DNA from: CAYRDC01 sp964422925
GTDB taxonomy: Bacteria; Bacteroidota; Bacteroidia; Chitinophagales; S012-47
Assembly (NCBI GenBank): GCA_964422925.1
Contig: CAYRDC010000022.1
Coordinates: 1-35,566 of the forward strand
DNA: 35,566 nucleotides
Reading direction: 5' to 3'
Part shown: positions 1 to 8,581 of the stretch, in pieces
How positions within the stretch are numbered: the first letter of the stretch is position 1
Layout: each line of letters opens with the position of its first letter
Position numbers and translations under genes: made by a program
Notes under the pieces: model-generated
What the model was told of the DNA's origin: nothing
Database searches by the model: none
What the model saw: the letters and a program-made list of their open reading frames with translations, nothing else

Positions 1-208
1 GGCTTTAGTATGCAACTTAAGCTTTGACAATCAGGAAATTATGATTCAACAGGCGGGTTAACCCGCCTGTTAATTAATGGCTCCATTCCGCATAAATTTT
101 GCTAAACTTAAACCAGTTTCCGGGAGTACTTGCCAGTCCAAACCAATAACTCTGGCTTTAGTATGCAACTTAAGCTTTGACAATCAGGAAATTATGATTC
201 AACAGGCG
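1..208. repeat. 55-base direct repeat, two copies, each leading into a palindrome
   Basis: Bases 1-55 and 154-208 are identical, a period of 153 bases. Each copy runs straight into a G+C-rich palindrome (49-72 and 201-226), so repeat and hairpin behave as one unit. The 81 bases between the first palindrome and the second repeat are not clearly repeated. The first copy begins at base 1 of the window, so the array probably continues to the left. No open reading frame here resembles a protein. The unit lies downstream of the lipoprotein gene that ends at 351 on the minus strand. It could be a REP/BIME-like intergenic element, a small MITE, or the edge of a longer array; the sequence does not decide between these. 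Confidence 0.85.
49..72. repeat. perfect 24-base palindrome (copy 1)
   Basis: A perfect inverted repeat with 12-base arms (AACAGGCGGGTT and its complement) and no spacer. It would extrude as a cruciform or fold as an RNA hairpin in either direction. It overlaps the last seven bases of the 55-base repeat. Confidence 0.9.
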
Positions 209-226
209 CGCGTCCGCGCGCCTGTT
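201..226. repeat. 26-base inverted repeat (copy 2, changed stem)
   Basis: The arms AACAGGCGCGCG (201-212) and CGCGCGCCTGTT (215-226) pair perfectly around a two-base loop. Compared with copy 1 the outer stem is identical but the inner stem is different on both sides, so pairing is kept although the sequence has changed. That points to selection on, or a mechanism that copies, the hairpin itself. Confidence 0.9.
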
Positions 227-244
227 TGCAGGGTGCCATCCTCC

Positions 245-268
245 GGCAGGCGGGTTAACCCCTCTGTT
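245..268. repeat. degenerate palindrome (copy 3)
   Basis: This copy shares the core CAGGCGGGTTAACCC with copy 1, but the right arm reads CCTCTG instead of CGCCTG and the outermost left bases are GG instead of AA, so pairing is imperfect. The roughly 25 bases that follow loosely resemble those after copy 1. It looks like an older, decayed copy. The remaining gene-free bases up to 350 hold only a weak 7-base inverted repeat (291-297 with 322-328). Confidence 0.6.
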
Positions 269-350
269 TATTAAGCGCCATCCCCCGTAACGCCTTTTTC
301 GCAGCATATTGCCGGCAGAATAAAGGCGGTTGGCGGGTAAATTATCCGAT

Positions 351-1372
351 TCATTCAAACTCAGTGCAGGAATTGCCTGTGAGCTGGGGTTCCGAAGGAT
401 CCTGGGGCGGCAGTTTCAGCACCCGGAACTGGCCGGCCGGGATTTTGCTGATATCCACCAGTTGTTCCGTGCCCCAGTATTGCTGGTAAGGGTTTCCCTG
501 CAGGCAGATGGGGTTGATGGCATAGAGCTGCAATCCACCGCCATCATCCGCGCAGTACATGCCATATACCTGTAGGGCCCGGGCCATGGCCATTTCCCAG
601 GGGTTGAGTCCCAGGGTGTTCAGGTCGAGGGCGGGGTTGAGCTGCACCAGGGCTCCTTCGGGGATGGCGTTGTTGCCTTCTTCGGTGCCATCGCTTTCGG
701 TAGCGGGTGATACCGGCCCACCGGCCTTGGTGTGGTCGAAGCTGAAGATAAGGGCGTGGTTGATTATGCCCTGTTCCAGTTCCCGCGGCCAGATGACCCC
801 TTGCAGCAATTCAAAACCGGACCCCCGTGCCGAGAACCCGCCCGGGAATATACCATTGCTGTTGAGCGGCAGGGCGTTGCCCCAGGCCGCTTTCCACCCG
901 CTGGCAGTTATCCTCATCCGCCAGAAATCGTACACACATCCGGCCAGGGTGTCCACGATAACCATATGACCGTCATCTTCCGGATCCGGTCCGGTTCCGC
1001 GTAATCCGGTATGGGCACCTGTAGCAGTTTTTTCTTTGGCGCCCAGCCGGCCGTTAGTTTAACATCATAGCGGGGCGTGTTCGGCCCGGCAAAATACACG
1101 GGCACGGTCCAGCCCTGCACCGAAACGACAAAGCCCTGGGAAGCCTGCTCCACCAGGGATTGCACCATGGCCGCGGAGTTGGGGTCCACCTCCGGGTTGG
1201 GAGGTATGGAATCGTAAAACGGGGATGTCCCGGCAAAAGGTATGTAAGCCGGCAGTGTCGCGGGCTTCGGGGCGGTGATCTTCTTTTTGCAGGTACACAG
1301 ACTGATGCACAACATACCGGCCATCAGCCACCATAGGGGAATCCGCGGGCGCGGGCTGATCCGGGTATCCAT
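351..1372 (-). pseudogene. secreted lipoprotein-like protein, interrupted by a one-base frameshift
   Basis: Two overlapping frames together form one protein of about 340 residues if a single base is restored near 981-1000. The upstream frame gives an N-terminal signal/lipoprotein segment (start at 1372, Cys-Lys-Lys-Lys after a hydrophobic stretch) and runs to about YAEPD. The second frame picks up at DPEDDGHMVIVDTLAG, and a missing C in the CCGGAC/CCGGAT stretch explains the break. The total of 1022 bases is one short of a multiple of three, consistent with one lost base. The second half contains YDFWRM, GIINHALIF and ALQVYGMYCADDGG, which I recall from a widespread family of secreted bacterial proteins of unknown function (HALRF ... 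ALQkYGMivADNG). The function is unknown. It may be a real pseudogene or an assembly error. The start at 1372 was chosen because the signal peptide begins there; the longer frame back to 1504 runs through the terminator of the next gene. Confidence 0.7.
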
Positions 1373-1502
1373 GGAAATGATTGTTTTTTGATTTGAAAAG
1401 AAGGCTGTTCGAATATAGGAAAATTTCCTGAACCGGGGCAGCTCCCGGTTTTCCGGTGAAAGCCGTAACGCCATGCGCTGCCGTGACGGCCCAGGAGCGG
1501 GC

Positions 1503-1531
1503 ATAAAAAGAGGCCGCCTGTTCAGGCAGCC
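1503..1531 (-). terminator. rho-independent terminator after the papain-MORN gene
   Basis: On the minus strand GGCTGCCTG and CAGGCGGCC (arms 1523-1531 and 1512-1520) pair with one G-U around a two-base loop, followed by a T-rich run (1504-1509). It lies 36 bases beyond the stop at 1568. Confidence 0.7.
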
Positions 1532-1567
1532 CCTTACTGATCACTTTAAATGCTCTGTTGAATTAAA

Positions 1568-3625
1568 CTATTGCCTGGTTTGCACTTCGCTGGCGGCTAT
1601 TTTAATCCGTACTTTTTCTTTTACCGGGTCGATGCCTGCCTGCTGAAGGTTCACATCTTTTATAACCGCGGTGCCTTCATCCTCACCGAATCCAAGCACC
1701 ATCTTTCCGGGCTGGTACACATCCATTTCCCAGATACCTGCTACTACGTAATCCGGGTGTACTTCCAGCCCGTAGCCGTCCTGCCGGCCCCTGCGGAACT
1801 CCCCGAAGAAGTATTCGCCTGAGGGCCAGGTGATTTTGCCCATGCCGTCCTGCAGGCCGTGGTCCCAGGAGCCTTCGTAGCGCAGGCCGTTGTTCCAGGA
1901 ATACACCCCGTAGCCGTGGCGCATGCCGTCCCTGAAATAGCCGGTATAACTGCCGTTGTCGTATTCCACGGTGCCGTAGCCGTTGCTGCAGTCACCGCTA
2001 ACGCAGTTTACATCGCCCGGGGTGCCCATGGGCACCAGTTTCATGCCCGAACGGCTTTTCAGGGCACCGGCATCCTGCACCAGTTCGCGGCTGCTGCCGC
2101 CAAAGCCCAGGCCTTCATCGGTTTCGTAATATTCACCGTCAATCCAGAAACCGGTATAATAGCCACCTGCTGAATACACCAGGCCCACGCCATTGGCGTA
2201 ATCGTTATTGAATTCCACGATCATGTTCTGTCCGCCAGGGAAGGTGATTTTCCCGATGCCTTCTTTTGAGCCGTTCGACCAGGTGCACTCCAGCTGGGTG
2301 CCGTCATCAAAAAGGTATGTTCCATACCCGTCTCGCGCACCGTTGTGGAAAGTGCCGGTGTAACGACCGTTCTCATACACAAAGGTCCCGAAACCGTTTT
2401 CACAATCTCCTTCAATGCAACCGGTATTACTGCGTTCGTTCGACACGTAATAGCTCACCGGAATATCATTGTCCCAGTAGCCCGAGGCCACCGTACCGTT
2501 ATCAATGGTAACGGCATATCCGTGGCGCTGTCCGTTGCGCCACTGGCCGGCATAGCTGTATCCATCGGACCATTTATAAATGCCGTAACCATCGAACACC
2601 CCGTCTTTAAACATTCCTTCGTACATGTCGCCATTATCCCAGCGGTAGATGCCGTAGCCGTTGTCGCAGTCACCGGTCACGCATCCGGTTTCGCTCAGGT
2701 AATCTCCGAACAGTTCAAAAGACCACGCGTCACTACAGATTTTGTTAAATGTTTCATAGCTGATCCAGAAAAAGCCATTATCAGCAAAATAAGGGCCCCA
2801 GGAGTTCATAATCCGGAAAGCGCCACCCTGGTAATTGTCGTCATATCCGATCACTACCATGGCATGCCCGTTTACATTGCCCTGATCATCCGTCACGGCT
2901 GAAATCCAATCGGCTTTTTCTTCCGCGGTGGGCTCATAATATGCCTGCCCTTCTTCGACATAAAAGATTGAGTTGGGCAGGTATGTGCCAATAATTACGG
3001 GGCTGCCGTTAGCCAATGCCTGTTTCACCGGGGTTACCTTGTCAATATAAACGGAAAAGAATTCTTCCCAGTAATTGTCGTAATCAAAATCTTCCGGGTA
3101 ATCAAACAAACGGTTAAAGCTTTTAATGCGGTAGGTTTTGGCCATATTCAGGGACAAATCGTCCGGCATATAACCACAATCACCGCTTTGGAGGTAATAA
3201 AGTTTGCACCCCCTGTTCTTAAAAAGGGTTAGGGCATCATAGATATTTGATCCCATCAAACAACTGTAGTCACCGTCTGATTTGATTTGTTCGTAAGTAA
3301 AGTAAGGATCGAAGCTGGAGGCTGTAATCCGGTCACGATCGGTCTCATTCATATATTTTGCCCAAGCAATGGTCATGGCTCCGTAGGAAGAGGACCAGCC
3401 AACGCAGGTGCCGTATTGGCCCTGGTCTCCGGCATACGGTGCATATTTCTCCAGCGAATACGATGATGGTATTTCGCTGCCAAACCCAAGTGCTGAAAAA
3501 TTGGCCAGCGGAGCCGATTGGTATTTCTGAAAATCAAAATTGGCTCCCATATAGCGTATCTGAGCCTGGGAGAAGATGCCCGCAGAAATAGCAGCCATAA
3601 AAATCAATGCTTTCAAGTGCTTCAT
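1568..3625 (-). CDS. secreted papain-like cysteine protease with MORN repeats
   Basis: A 685-residue protein with signal peptide (1-21, ending SQAQ). Residues about 55-310 form a C1A papain fold with all four active-site elements: Gln68 (GDQGQYG), Cys74 (GTCVGWSS), His254 (NGHAMVVIGY) and Asn274 (MNSWGP). The remainder, about 315-635, is made of MORN repeats of the form NGxYxGxFxxGxxxGYGxY, grouped in three blocks that each open with a Cys-x4-Cys motif followed by N-G-Y/F-G (CVTGDC at 315, CIEGDC at 403, CVSGDC at 541). MORN arrays usually bind lipid or protein, so the array may place a protease at a membrane or partner; that is inference. There is no typical T9SS sorting domain, and the C-terminus (KEKVRIKIAAS) is short. 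The start at 3625 is set by the signal peptide; a start at 3742 would add 39 residues before it. The gene is monocistronic, with its own terminator. Confidence 0.88.
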   Translation of the reverse strand: MKHLKALIFMAAISAGIFSQAQIRYMGANFDFQKYQSAPLANFSALGFGSEIPSSYSLEKYAPYAGDQGQYGTCVGWSSSYGAMTIAWAKYMNETDRDRITASSFDPYFTYEQIKSDGDYSCLMGSNIYDALTLFKNRGCKLYYLQSGDCGYMPDDLSLNMAKTYRIKSFNRLFDYPEDFDYDNYWEEFFSVYIDKVTPVKQALANGSPVIIGTYLPNSIFYVEEGQAYYEPTAEEKADWISAVTDDQGNVNGHAMVVIGYDDNYQGGAFRIMNSWGPYFADNGFFWISYETFNKICSDAWSFELFGDYLSETGCVTGDCDNGYGIYRWDNGDMYEGMFKDGVFDGYGIYKWSDGYSYAGQWRNGQRHGYAVTIDNGTVASGYWDNDIPVSYYVSNERSNTGCIEGDCENGFGTFVYENGRYTGTFHNGARDGYGTYLFDDGTQLECTWSNGSKEGIGKITFPGGQNMIVEFNNDYANGVGLVYSAGGYYTGFWIDGEYYETDEGLGFGGSSRELVQDAGALKSRSGMKLVPMGTPGDVNCVSGDCSNGYGTVEYDNGSYTGYFRDGMRHGYGVYSWNNGLRYEGSWDHGLQDGMGKITWPSGEYFFGEFRRGRQDGYGLEVHPDYVVAGIWEMDVYQPGKMVLGFGEDEGTAVIKDVNLQQAGIDPVKEKVRIKIAASEVQTRQ

Positions 3626-3878
3626 GATTAGAGTGGATTTAGTTTGAAAAAATGGAAATATCCGGGCATTTGTGGTTTGGATGATTAAAGATAGTAAATT
3701 CTTTATACCTGCTACTCGGTATTTTTTGTCTTTCCCCGGCAAGTCTGTGTTGGCGGGGCATGGCGGAACCTGCCCTCCCGGACGGGTTTGCGTTAAAAAA
3801 TGAAATCAGGCCTGCCCCGAAACGAATATTCCTTAATTTGGTCAGGCATTCATGAAAACCTGAAAAAACAATTGATAC

Positions 3879-6800
3879 ATGAAACGAACCGGCTTACTCC
3901 TGCTGGCGCTGTTTATAGTGGCAGGTCACAACCTGCAGGCGCAGCGCAAAAAAAGCAAAAACGATGATGGTAAGTATTACCTGGAATCCTCCCTGCTCAG
4001 CGGATTGAAGTTCCGGAGCATCGGCCCGGCATTAACCTCCGGGCGGATAACGGACATTGCCGTGAACCCGGACAACCCGTTTGAATATTACGTGGCGACA
4101 GCTTCGGGCGGGGTCTGGAAAACGGAAAACGCAGGTACAACGTTCCGGCCAATATTTGACAGCCAGGGGTCCTATTCCATCGGATGCGTTACCCTCGATC
4201 CCAACAACCCGCATACGGTATGGGTAGGCACGGGAGAAAACAATGCCCAGCGCTCGGTGGCTTATGGCGATGGGGTGTACCGCAGTGATGATGAGGGCCG
4301 GACTTGGAAGAATATGGGATTGAAAAATTCGGAGCATATCGGGAAAATCCTTGTGGACCCGGAAAACAGCGATGTGATTTACGTGGCTGCCCAGGGGCCC
4401 TTGTGGAGCCCGGGCGGTGACCGCGGGTTGTACAAGACCACGGACGGTGGCGCCCACTGGGAAAAGGTGCTGGACATCAGTGAAAACACAGGGGTGAACG
4501 ATGTGGTGATGGACCCGCGCGATCACAATGTGCTCTACGCGGCCGCCTGGCAGCGCAGGCGCAGGGTGTGGGGCTTCATCAGCGGGGGGCCGGAATCGGC
4601 CATTTACAAAACCACGGATGGCGGAAAGACCTGGCAGAAGCTGACCAACGGCATCCCCTCTGGAGACCTGGGGCGCATCGGTCTGGCCATTGCTCCGTCC
4701 AACCCGGATATCATTTATGCCATTATTGACGGAACGGAGCAGACAGCCGGATTTTACCGCTCCATGGACCGGGGTGCCAGCTGGACGAAACGAAGCGGAT
4801 ATCACACCAGCGGCAATTATTACCAGGAAATATATTGCCATCCGGAAAACCCGGATATCGTCTACTCCATGAACACCTGGGCCATGGTAACCCATGACGG
4901 TGGAAAGACCTTCCAGCGCCTGGGTGAGAAACACAAACATGTGGACAATCACTGCATGTGGATCGATCCGGCCAACCCGGACCATTTTATTATGGGTTGT
5001 GACGGAGGACTGTATGAAACCTGGGACAACGCGGTTACCTGGCAATTCAAACCAAACCTGCCCGTAACCCAGTTTTATAAGGTTACCACCGACAATGACT
5101 TTCCGTTTTACAATGTATATGGCGGTACGCAGGACAACGCTTCCTTGGGCGGGCCGTCCCGGACTATTGATGACGCGGGCATAACCAATGCCGACTGGTA
5201 CAATACCGTGTTTGGTGATGGTTTCGAAACCCAGGTGGATCCTGAAGATCCGGACATTGTGTATTCACAATGGCAGTATGGCGGCCTGGTTCGTTACGAC
5301 CGCAAAAGCGGAGAGATCATCGGCATTAAGCCGGTGGAAGGGAAAGGCGAACCCGCTTTACGTTGGAACTGGGACGCCCCGCTGCTCATCAGTCCGCATT
5401 CACACACGCGTCTGTATTTTGCCGCCAACAAACTGTTCCGCAGTGATGACCGGGGCGATTCCTGGAAGGTCATCAGCCCGGATCTTTCACGGGGCATTGA
5501 CCGGAACAAGCTACCCATGATGGGCCGTGTTTGGGGAATGGATGCCGTGCAGAAAAACCGGTCCACTTCCATTTACGGACAGTGCGTGGCCTTGACCGAA
5601 TCACCCTTGCAGGAAGGTTTGATCTATGTGGGCACGGATGATGGGTTAATCCAGGTAACCGAAAATGGCGGGGAATCCTGGCGGAAGATTGACCAGTTTC
5701 CCGGGGTGCCGGACATGACCTATGTGAATTACCTGCTGGCTTCCCAACATGATGTGAACACCGTGTATGCCGTATTCAACAACCATAAAAGCGGGGATTT
5801 CAAACCCTATATCCTGAAAAGCACCGACCGGGGGCAGCACTGGACTCATATTGACGCCACCCTGCCCGAACGGGGCAGCGTGTACTGCCTGGCCGAGGAC
5901 CATGAGGACCCCAACCTGCTGTTTTGCGGGACGGAGTTCGGGGTGTTTTTCACCAATGACGGAGGCGGTCACTGGGTTCAGCTGAAAGGCGGCCTGCCAA
6001 CCATTGCCGTGTACGATATGGAAATTCAGCGCAGGGAAAATGACCTGGTGCTGGCCACCTTCGGGCGCGGGTTTTATATCCTGGACGATTACAGCCCGCT
6101 GCGCCACCTCAGCAAGGTGACTTTGGATAAGGAAGCCGTGATTTTCCCGGTAAAAGATGCCTGGATGTATCACCCTAAAAGAAAGCTTGGCCTCCACGGA
6201 AAAGCTTTCCAGGGCGAATCATTTTTCACGGCTGAAAATCCTCCTTTGGGTTCCGTCATAACCTACTACATTAAAGAACCGGCCAAAACCCTTAAGCAGA
6301 AGCGGCAGGAAGAGGAGAAAAAAATCCGCAAAGAAGGGGGCGATGTATATTATCCCACCTTTGAGCAGATGCGGGCTGAAGACCAGGAAGAAGCGCCATA
6401 CCTTTTGTTCACCATTACGGATGATCAGGGGAATGTGGTGAGGCGGATCAAGGCCCGCGACAGCAAAGGCATTCACCGTGTGGTGTGGGATTTCAGGTAT
6501 CCTGACACGGGACCGGTTTCCCTGCATACCGCGAAGGAAGACAACCCCTTTGAGGAAGAAGAAGCCGGGTTTCCGGCATTGCCCGGAAAATATTATGTAT
6601 CTGTTTCCCGTAGCGTAAACGGGCACTTTACGGAGCTGGCCGGTCCGGAGCCGTTGGTAATCAAGGGCCTGGGATGGAACAAGTTGGAAGCCAAAGACAA
6701 GGAAGCTGTTTTGGCTTTTGAGAAGGAAGTGTCGGAACTTTACCGGGTGGTAATGGGAGCCGACCGTTCGCTTAATGAAATGAATGATTGGGTTAGCCTG

Positions 6801-7169
6801 ATGAAAAAAGCGGCCAAAGCCACCCCGGCCGTGAAACTGGAAACCATGGAACATCTTCGCGATGTGGAAGGGCAGCTGCAGGAAGTGACCATCCGGCTGC
6901 GGGGCGATGCCAGCCTCTCGAAACGGGAATTTGAAACCCCGCCAGGCATCATCAGCCGGGTGACCAACGTGGTATACAACTTCTGGTACACCACATCGCC
7001 TCCCACGCAGACCATGCGAGACAATATCCGCATTGCCGGGGAAGAAATAGAAGAAGCGTTGGCAACTTTGAAGCAGATCCATCAGGACCTGGAAACGGTC
7101 CGCGGTGAACTGGAAGCAGCCGGGGCGCCATGGACGCCCGGCAAACTGCCGGAGCTGAACCGGAACTGA
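3879..7169 (+). CDS. secreted Asp-box beta-propeller (VPS10/sortilin-like, 'BNR repeat') protein
   Basis: 1096 residues with a clear signal peptide (1-21, ending NLQA). Residues about 40-760 form a large beta-propeller with at least nine Asp-box motifs of the S/T-x-D-x-G-x-x-W/F type (for example RSDDEGRTW, TTDGGKTW, STDRGQHW, TNDGGGHW), ending in the conserved GRGFYILDDY. After it come an Ig/fn3-like stretch with a charged linker (KQKRQEEEKKIRKEGG) and a helical C-terminal part (about 930-1090). Databases often label this family glycosyl hydrolase or sialidase-like because of the Asp boxes. Those boxes are structural and no sialidase Arg triad or FRIP motif is visible, so enzymatic activity is not supported. 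Length and architecture match the usual roughly 1050-residue Bacteroidota and Acidobacteria members. There is no T9SS tail. It is transcribed alone, with a strong hairpin terminator after the stop. Confidence 0.85.
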   Translation: MKRTGLLLLALFIVAGHNLQAQRKKSKNDDGKYYLESSLLSGLKFRSIGPALTSGRITDIAVNPDNPFEYYVATASGGVWKTENAGTTFRPIFDSQGSYSIGCVTLDPNNPHTVWVGTGENNAQRSVAYGDGVYRSDDEGRTWKNMGLKNSEHIGKILVDPENSDVIYVAAQGPLWSPGGDRGLYKTTDGGAHWEKVLDISENTGVNDVVMDPRDHNVLYAAAWQRRRRVWGFISGGPESAIYKTTDGGKTWQKLTNGIPSGDLGRIGLAIAPSNPDIIYAIIDGTEQTAGFYRSMDRGASWTKRSGYHTSGNYYQEIYCHPENPDIVYSMNTWAMVTHDGGKTFQRLGEKHKHVDNHCMWIDPANPDHFIMGCDGGLYETWDNAVTWQFKPNLPVTQFYKVTTDNDFPFYNVYGGTQDNASLGGPSRTIDDAGITNADWYNTVFGDGFETQVDPEDPDIVYSQWQYGGLVRYDRKSGEIIGIKPVEGKGEPALRWNWDAPLLISPHSHTRLYFAANKLFRSDDRGDSWKVISPDLSRGIDRNKLPMMGRVWGMDAVQKNRSTSIYGQCVALTESPLQEGLIYVGTDDGLIQVTENGGESWRKIDQFPGVPDMTYVNYLLASQHDVNTVYAVFNNHKSGDFKPYILKSTDRGQHWTHIDATLPERGSVYCLAEDHEDPNLLFCGTEFGVFFTNDGGGHWVQLKGGLPTIAVYDMEIQRRENDLVLATFGRGFYILDDYSPLRHLSKVTLDKEAVIFPVKDAWMYHPKRKLGLHGKAFQGESFFTAENPPLGSVITYYIKEPAKTLKQKRQEEEKKIRKEGGDVYYPTFEQMRAEDQEEAPYLLFTITDDQGNVVRRIKARDSKGIHRVVWDFRYPDTGPVSLHTAKEDNPFEEEEAGFPALPGKYYVSVSRSVNGHFTELAGPEPLVIKGLGWNKLEAKDKEAVLAFEKEVSELYRVVMGADRSLNEMNDWVSLMKKAAKATPAVKLETMEHLRDVEGQLQEVTIRLRGDASLSKREFETPPGIISRVTNVVYNFWYTTSPPTQTMRDNIRIAGEEIEEALATLKQIHQDLETVRGELEAAGAPWTPGKLPELNRN

Positions 7170-7183
7170 GCAAACTTAAAGTG

Positions 7184-7212
7184 AAAGCCCGGCCGTGATG
7201 CCGGGCTTTTTT
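7184..7212 (+). terminator. rho-independent terminator, probably bidirectional
   Basis: A perfect 10-base stem (AAAGCCCGGC, 7184-7193, with 7200-7209), a six-base loop and a T run (7207-7212). It sits between the convergent genes ending at 7169 and 7238 and can serve both, since the A-rich left arm gives a short U-run in the minus direction. Confidence 0.85.
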
Positions 7213-7237
7213 CACGGGTTTTTTACCGTTTGCAGGA

Positions 7238-8017
7238 TCATTGTTTTTTCCATACCTCGAGGTCGTCAAGATAGAGTGTGGATGGGCCATTTCCCCCGTT
7301 AGCTGTGATGCCAATCTCAAAGTTGGTGTATAAACCGGATGTTCCCAGGGTGTTGTAAAGGAAATCTTCCGGCATAGTGGTGATATTGTGGGCTTCCAGG
7401 ATCAGTTTATCGTTTTGCCACAGCTTCACGTAGCCTTTCCGGTGTTGGGAGAATTTTATCTCGTAGTTAATTTTTACCCATTCGCCTGTCGGAAAAACCA
7501 GCCTGGAATCAGCAGGCTGGGTTATGGTGCTGAGCCCCATTTTGCCCCGTTCCACCATCAGGTATCCCTCTTTGCTTATCATAAGCCGGATACCCGGTGA
7601 ATAGCTGATATAAGCCGGGTCTTCTATGTCGAGGATAAACAGGTTCTCCAGGTTGCCTTCAATGTAAAACCAGGCCTGCACCAGCACCACATCACCTTCC
7701 TTCCACCCGATGCGCTGTTTCTGCACGCTGGCCTTCGATACGTTCCTGCCCACGGTGCCGGAGGCATGGCAGCGCAGGGAGCGCGTGCCGCTGTGCACAA
7801 TGGCGCTGTCAATGCTCAGCGTGTTGCCCTCCACGGTCAGGTTGTGGTAGTTCCAGTTGGCTTCGCTGAAAAAAAACGTATCCACCGCGTCATACTGTTC
7901 AAAGTCATCCTGGAATGTGGTAACGGCCCCGGCAAGGAATTCCTGCTTCTTCTTGCAACCCGTAAGCAGGAGGGCAAGGGCGAGGACTGTTGCGGTATGT
8001 GCTTTGCTCATTTTCAT
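7238..8017 (-). CDS. lipoprotein with a concanavalin/jelly-roll (polysaccharide-lyase-like) domain
   Basis: 259 residues. The N-terminus MKMSKAHTATVLALALLL ends in the lipobox LTGC followed by KKK, so the mature protein is lipid-anchored. The body begins with FQDDFEQYDAVD and continues with many beta strands and the pattern GTRSLRCHAS ... VVLVQAWFYIEG ... GEWVKINYEIKF ... GYVKLWQNDKLILE ... LYLDDLEVW. This order of strands is characteristic of heparin-lyase-I/LamG-like jelly rolls (Polysacc_lyase superfamily), which bind or cleave polysaccharides. Catalytic residues cannot be assigned, so a purely binding role is as likely. The ATG overlaps the stop of the upstream gene by four bases (ATGA at 8014-8017), which suggests translational coupling. 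A longer frame from 8284 has no signal peptide and overlaps the neighbour, so it was rejected. Confidence 0.7.
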   Translation of the reverse strand: MKMSKAHTATVLALALLLTGCKKKQEFLAGAVTTFQDDFEQYDAVDTFFFSEANWNYHNLTVEGNTLSIDSAIVHSGTRSLRCHASGTVGRNVSKASVQKQRIGWKEGDVVLVQAWFYIEGNLENLFILDIEDPAYISYSPGIRLMISKEGYLMVERGKMGLSTITQPADSRLVFPTGEWVKINYEIKFSQHRKGYVKLWQNDKLILEAHNITTMPEDFLYNTLGTSGLYTNFEIGITANGGNGPSTLYLDDLEVWKKQ

Positions 8018-8487
8018 TTCAGCCGATATCCTGCGGTGATGCCCCCCCAGTGCTGGTACTGGAAATCTACCAGGTATGAGACCAGCGGAGTGTATGCCAG
8101 GCGGAAGAACCAGCGGCTGTCTGCGGGCATCCAGCGGTATCCGAGCGTGGCCGTTGCCCTTGGGAAGGCATGCACCCAGCCGTTGGTGTAATCCCATGCG
8201 ATGGCAATGCCCTGGCCCAGGCCCAGCTCCATGTAATGGCCGGTCTTCCCGGCCAGGTAACTGATGCCGGCAGGCACCACCCATTCAATTCTGCCGCTCG
8301 AGGGAATTATGGAAATCCCCCCGCGCCATTGCCAGTGATCCGGCTTGTCAAAAAGCAGGCTTTTTTCAAGATTCACGGAGTACAGTCCGCCATTTCCTCC
8401 AAGTTCCAGGCTGACCCATGTGCGGTTTTGGGAATGGACGTGCAGAGCAGCGGCCAGCATGATGGCAATATTCAGCAACAGGCGCAT
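8014..8487 (-). CDS. small outer-membrane beta-barrel-like protein
   Basis: 157 residues with a signal peptide (MRLLLNIAIMLAAALHVHSQ). The mature part is rich in alternating hydrophobic and aromatic strands (TWVSLELGGNGG, WQWRGGISI, HYMELGLGQGIAI, RATATLGYRW, WFFRLAYTPLV, HWGGITAGYRLK) with many Gly and Trp residues, which fits a small outer-membrane barrel of about eight strands. No specific family is recognised. It overlaps the following lipoprotein gene by ATGA, so the two products are probably made together and may work together at the outer membrane. The C-terminal YRLK is a plausible last strand. Confidence 0.65.
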   Translation of the reverse strand: MRLLLNIAIMLAAALHVHSQNRTWVSLELGGNGGLYSVNLEKSLLFDKPDHWQWRGGISIIPSSGRIEWVVPAGISYLAGKTGHYMELGLGQGIAIAWDYTNGWVHAFPRATATLGYRWMPADSRWFFRLAYTPLVSYLVDFQYQHWGGITAGYRLK

Positions 8488-8558
8488 GGTATACTCAAAC
8501 GGAGAGGCTTTGAAAAATGTTATTCCATATTTGCCCTGGAAAACAGGTTTTACTACCG

Positions 8559-8581
8559 CTGCCGGATCAGGAATCCGGCAG
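8559..8581 (-). terminator. hairpin overlapping the stop codon of the DinB-fold gene
   Basis: Nine-base perfect arms (8559-8567 with 8573-8581) and a five-base loop cover the stop codon at 8567-8569. No T run follows directly on the minus strand, so this is at best a weak terminator or an RNA-stabilising hairpin between this gene and the outer-membrane gene starting at 8487. Confidence 0.35.

Noticed and set aside
49..226. Palindromes as integron attC sites or a CRISPR array
   Set aside because: The GTTRRRY/RYYYAAC core boxes of attC sites are not present, there is no series of similar-length spacers, and no integrase or cas gene is visible.
3879..7169. Sialidase or glycoside hydrolase
   Set aside because: Asp boxes alone are structural. 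The catalytic Arg triad and FRIP motif of sialidases were not found.
8018..8284. N-terminal extension of the jelly-roll lipoprotein
   Set aside because: It lies in another frame of the outer-membrane gene, is Arg/Pro/Gly-rich shadow sequence, and would bury the lipobox.
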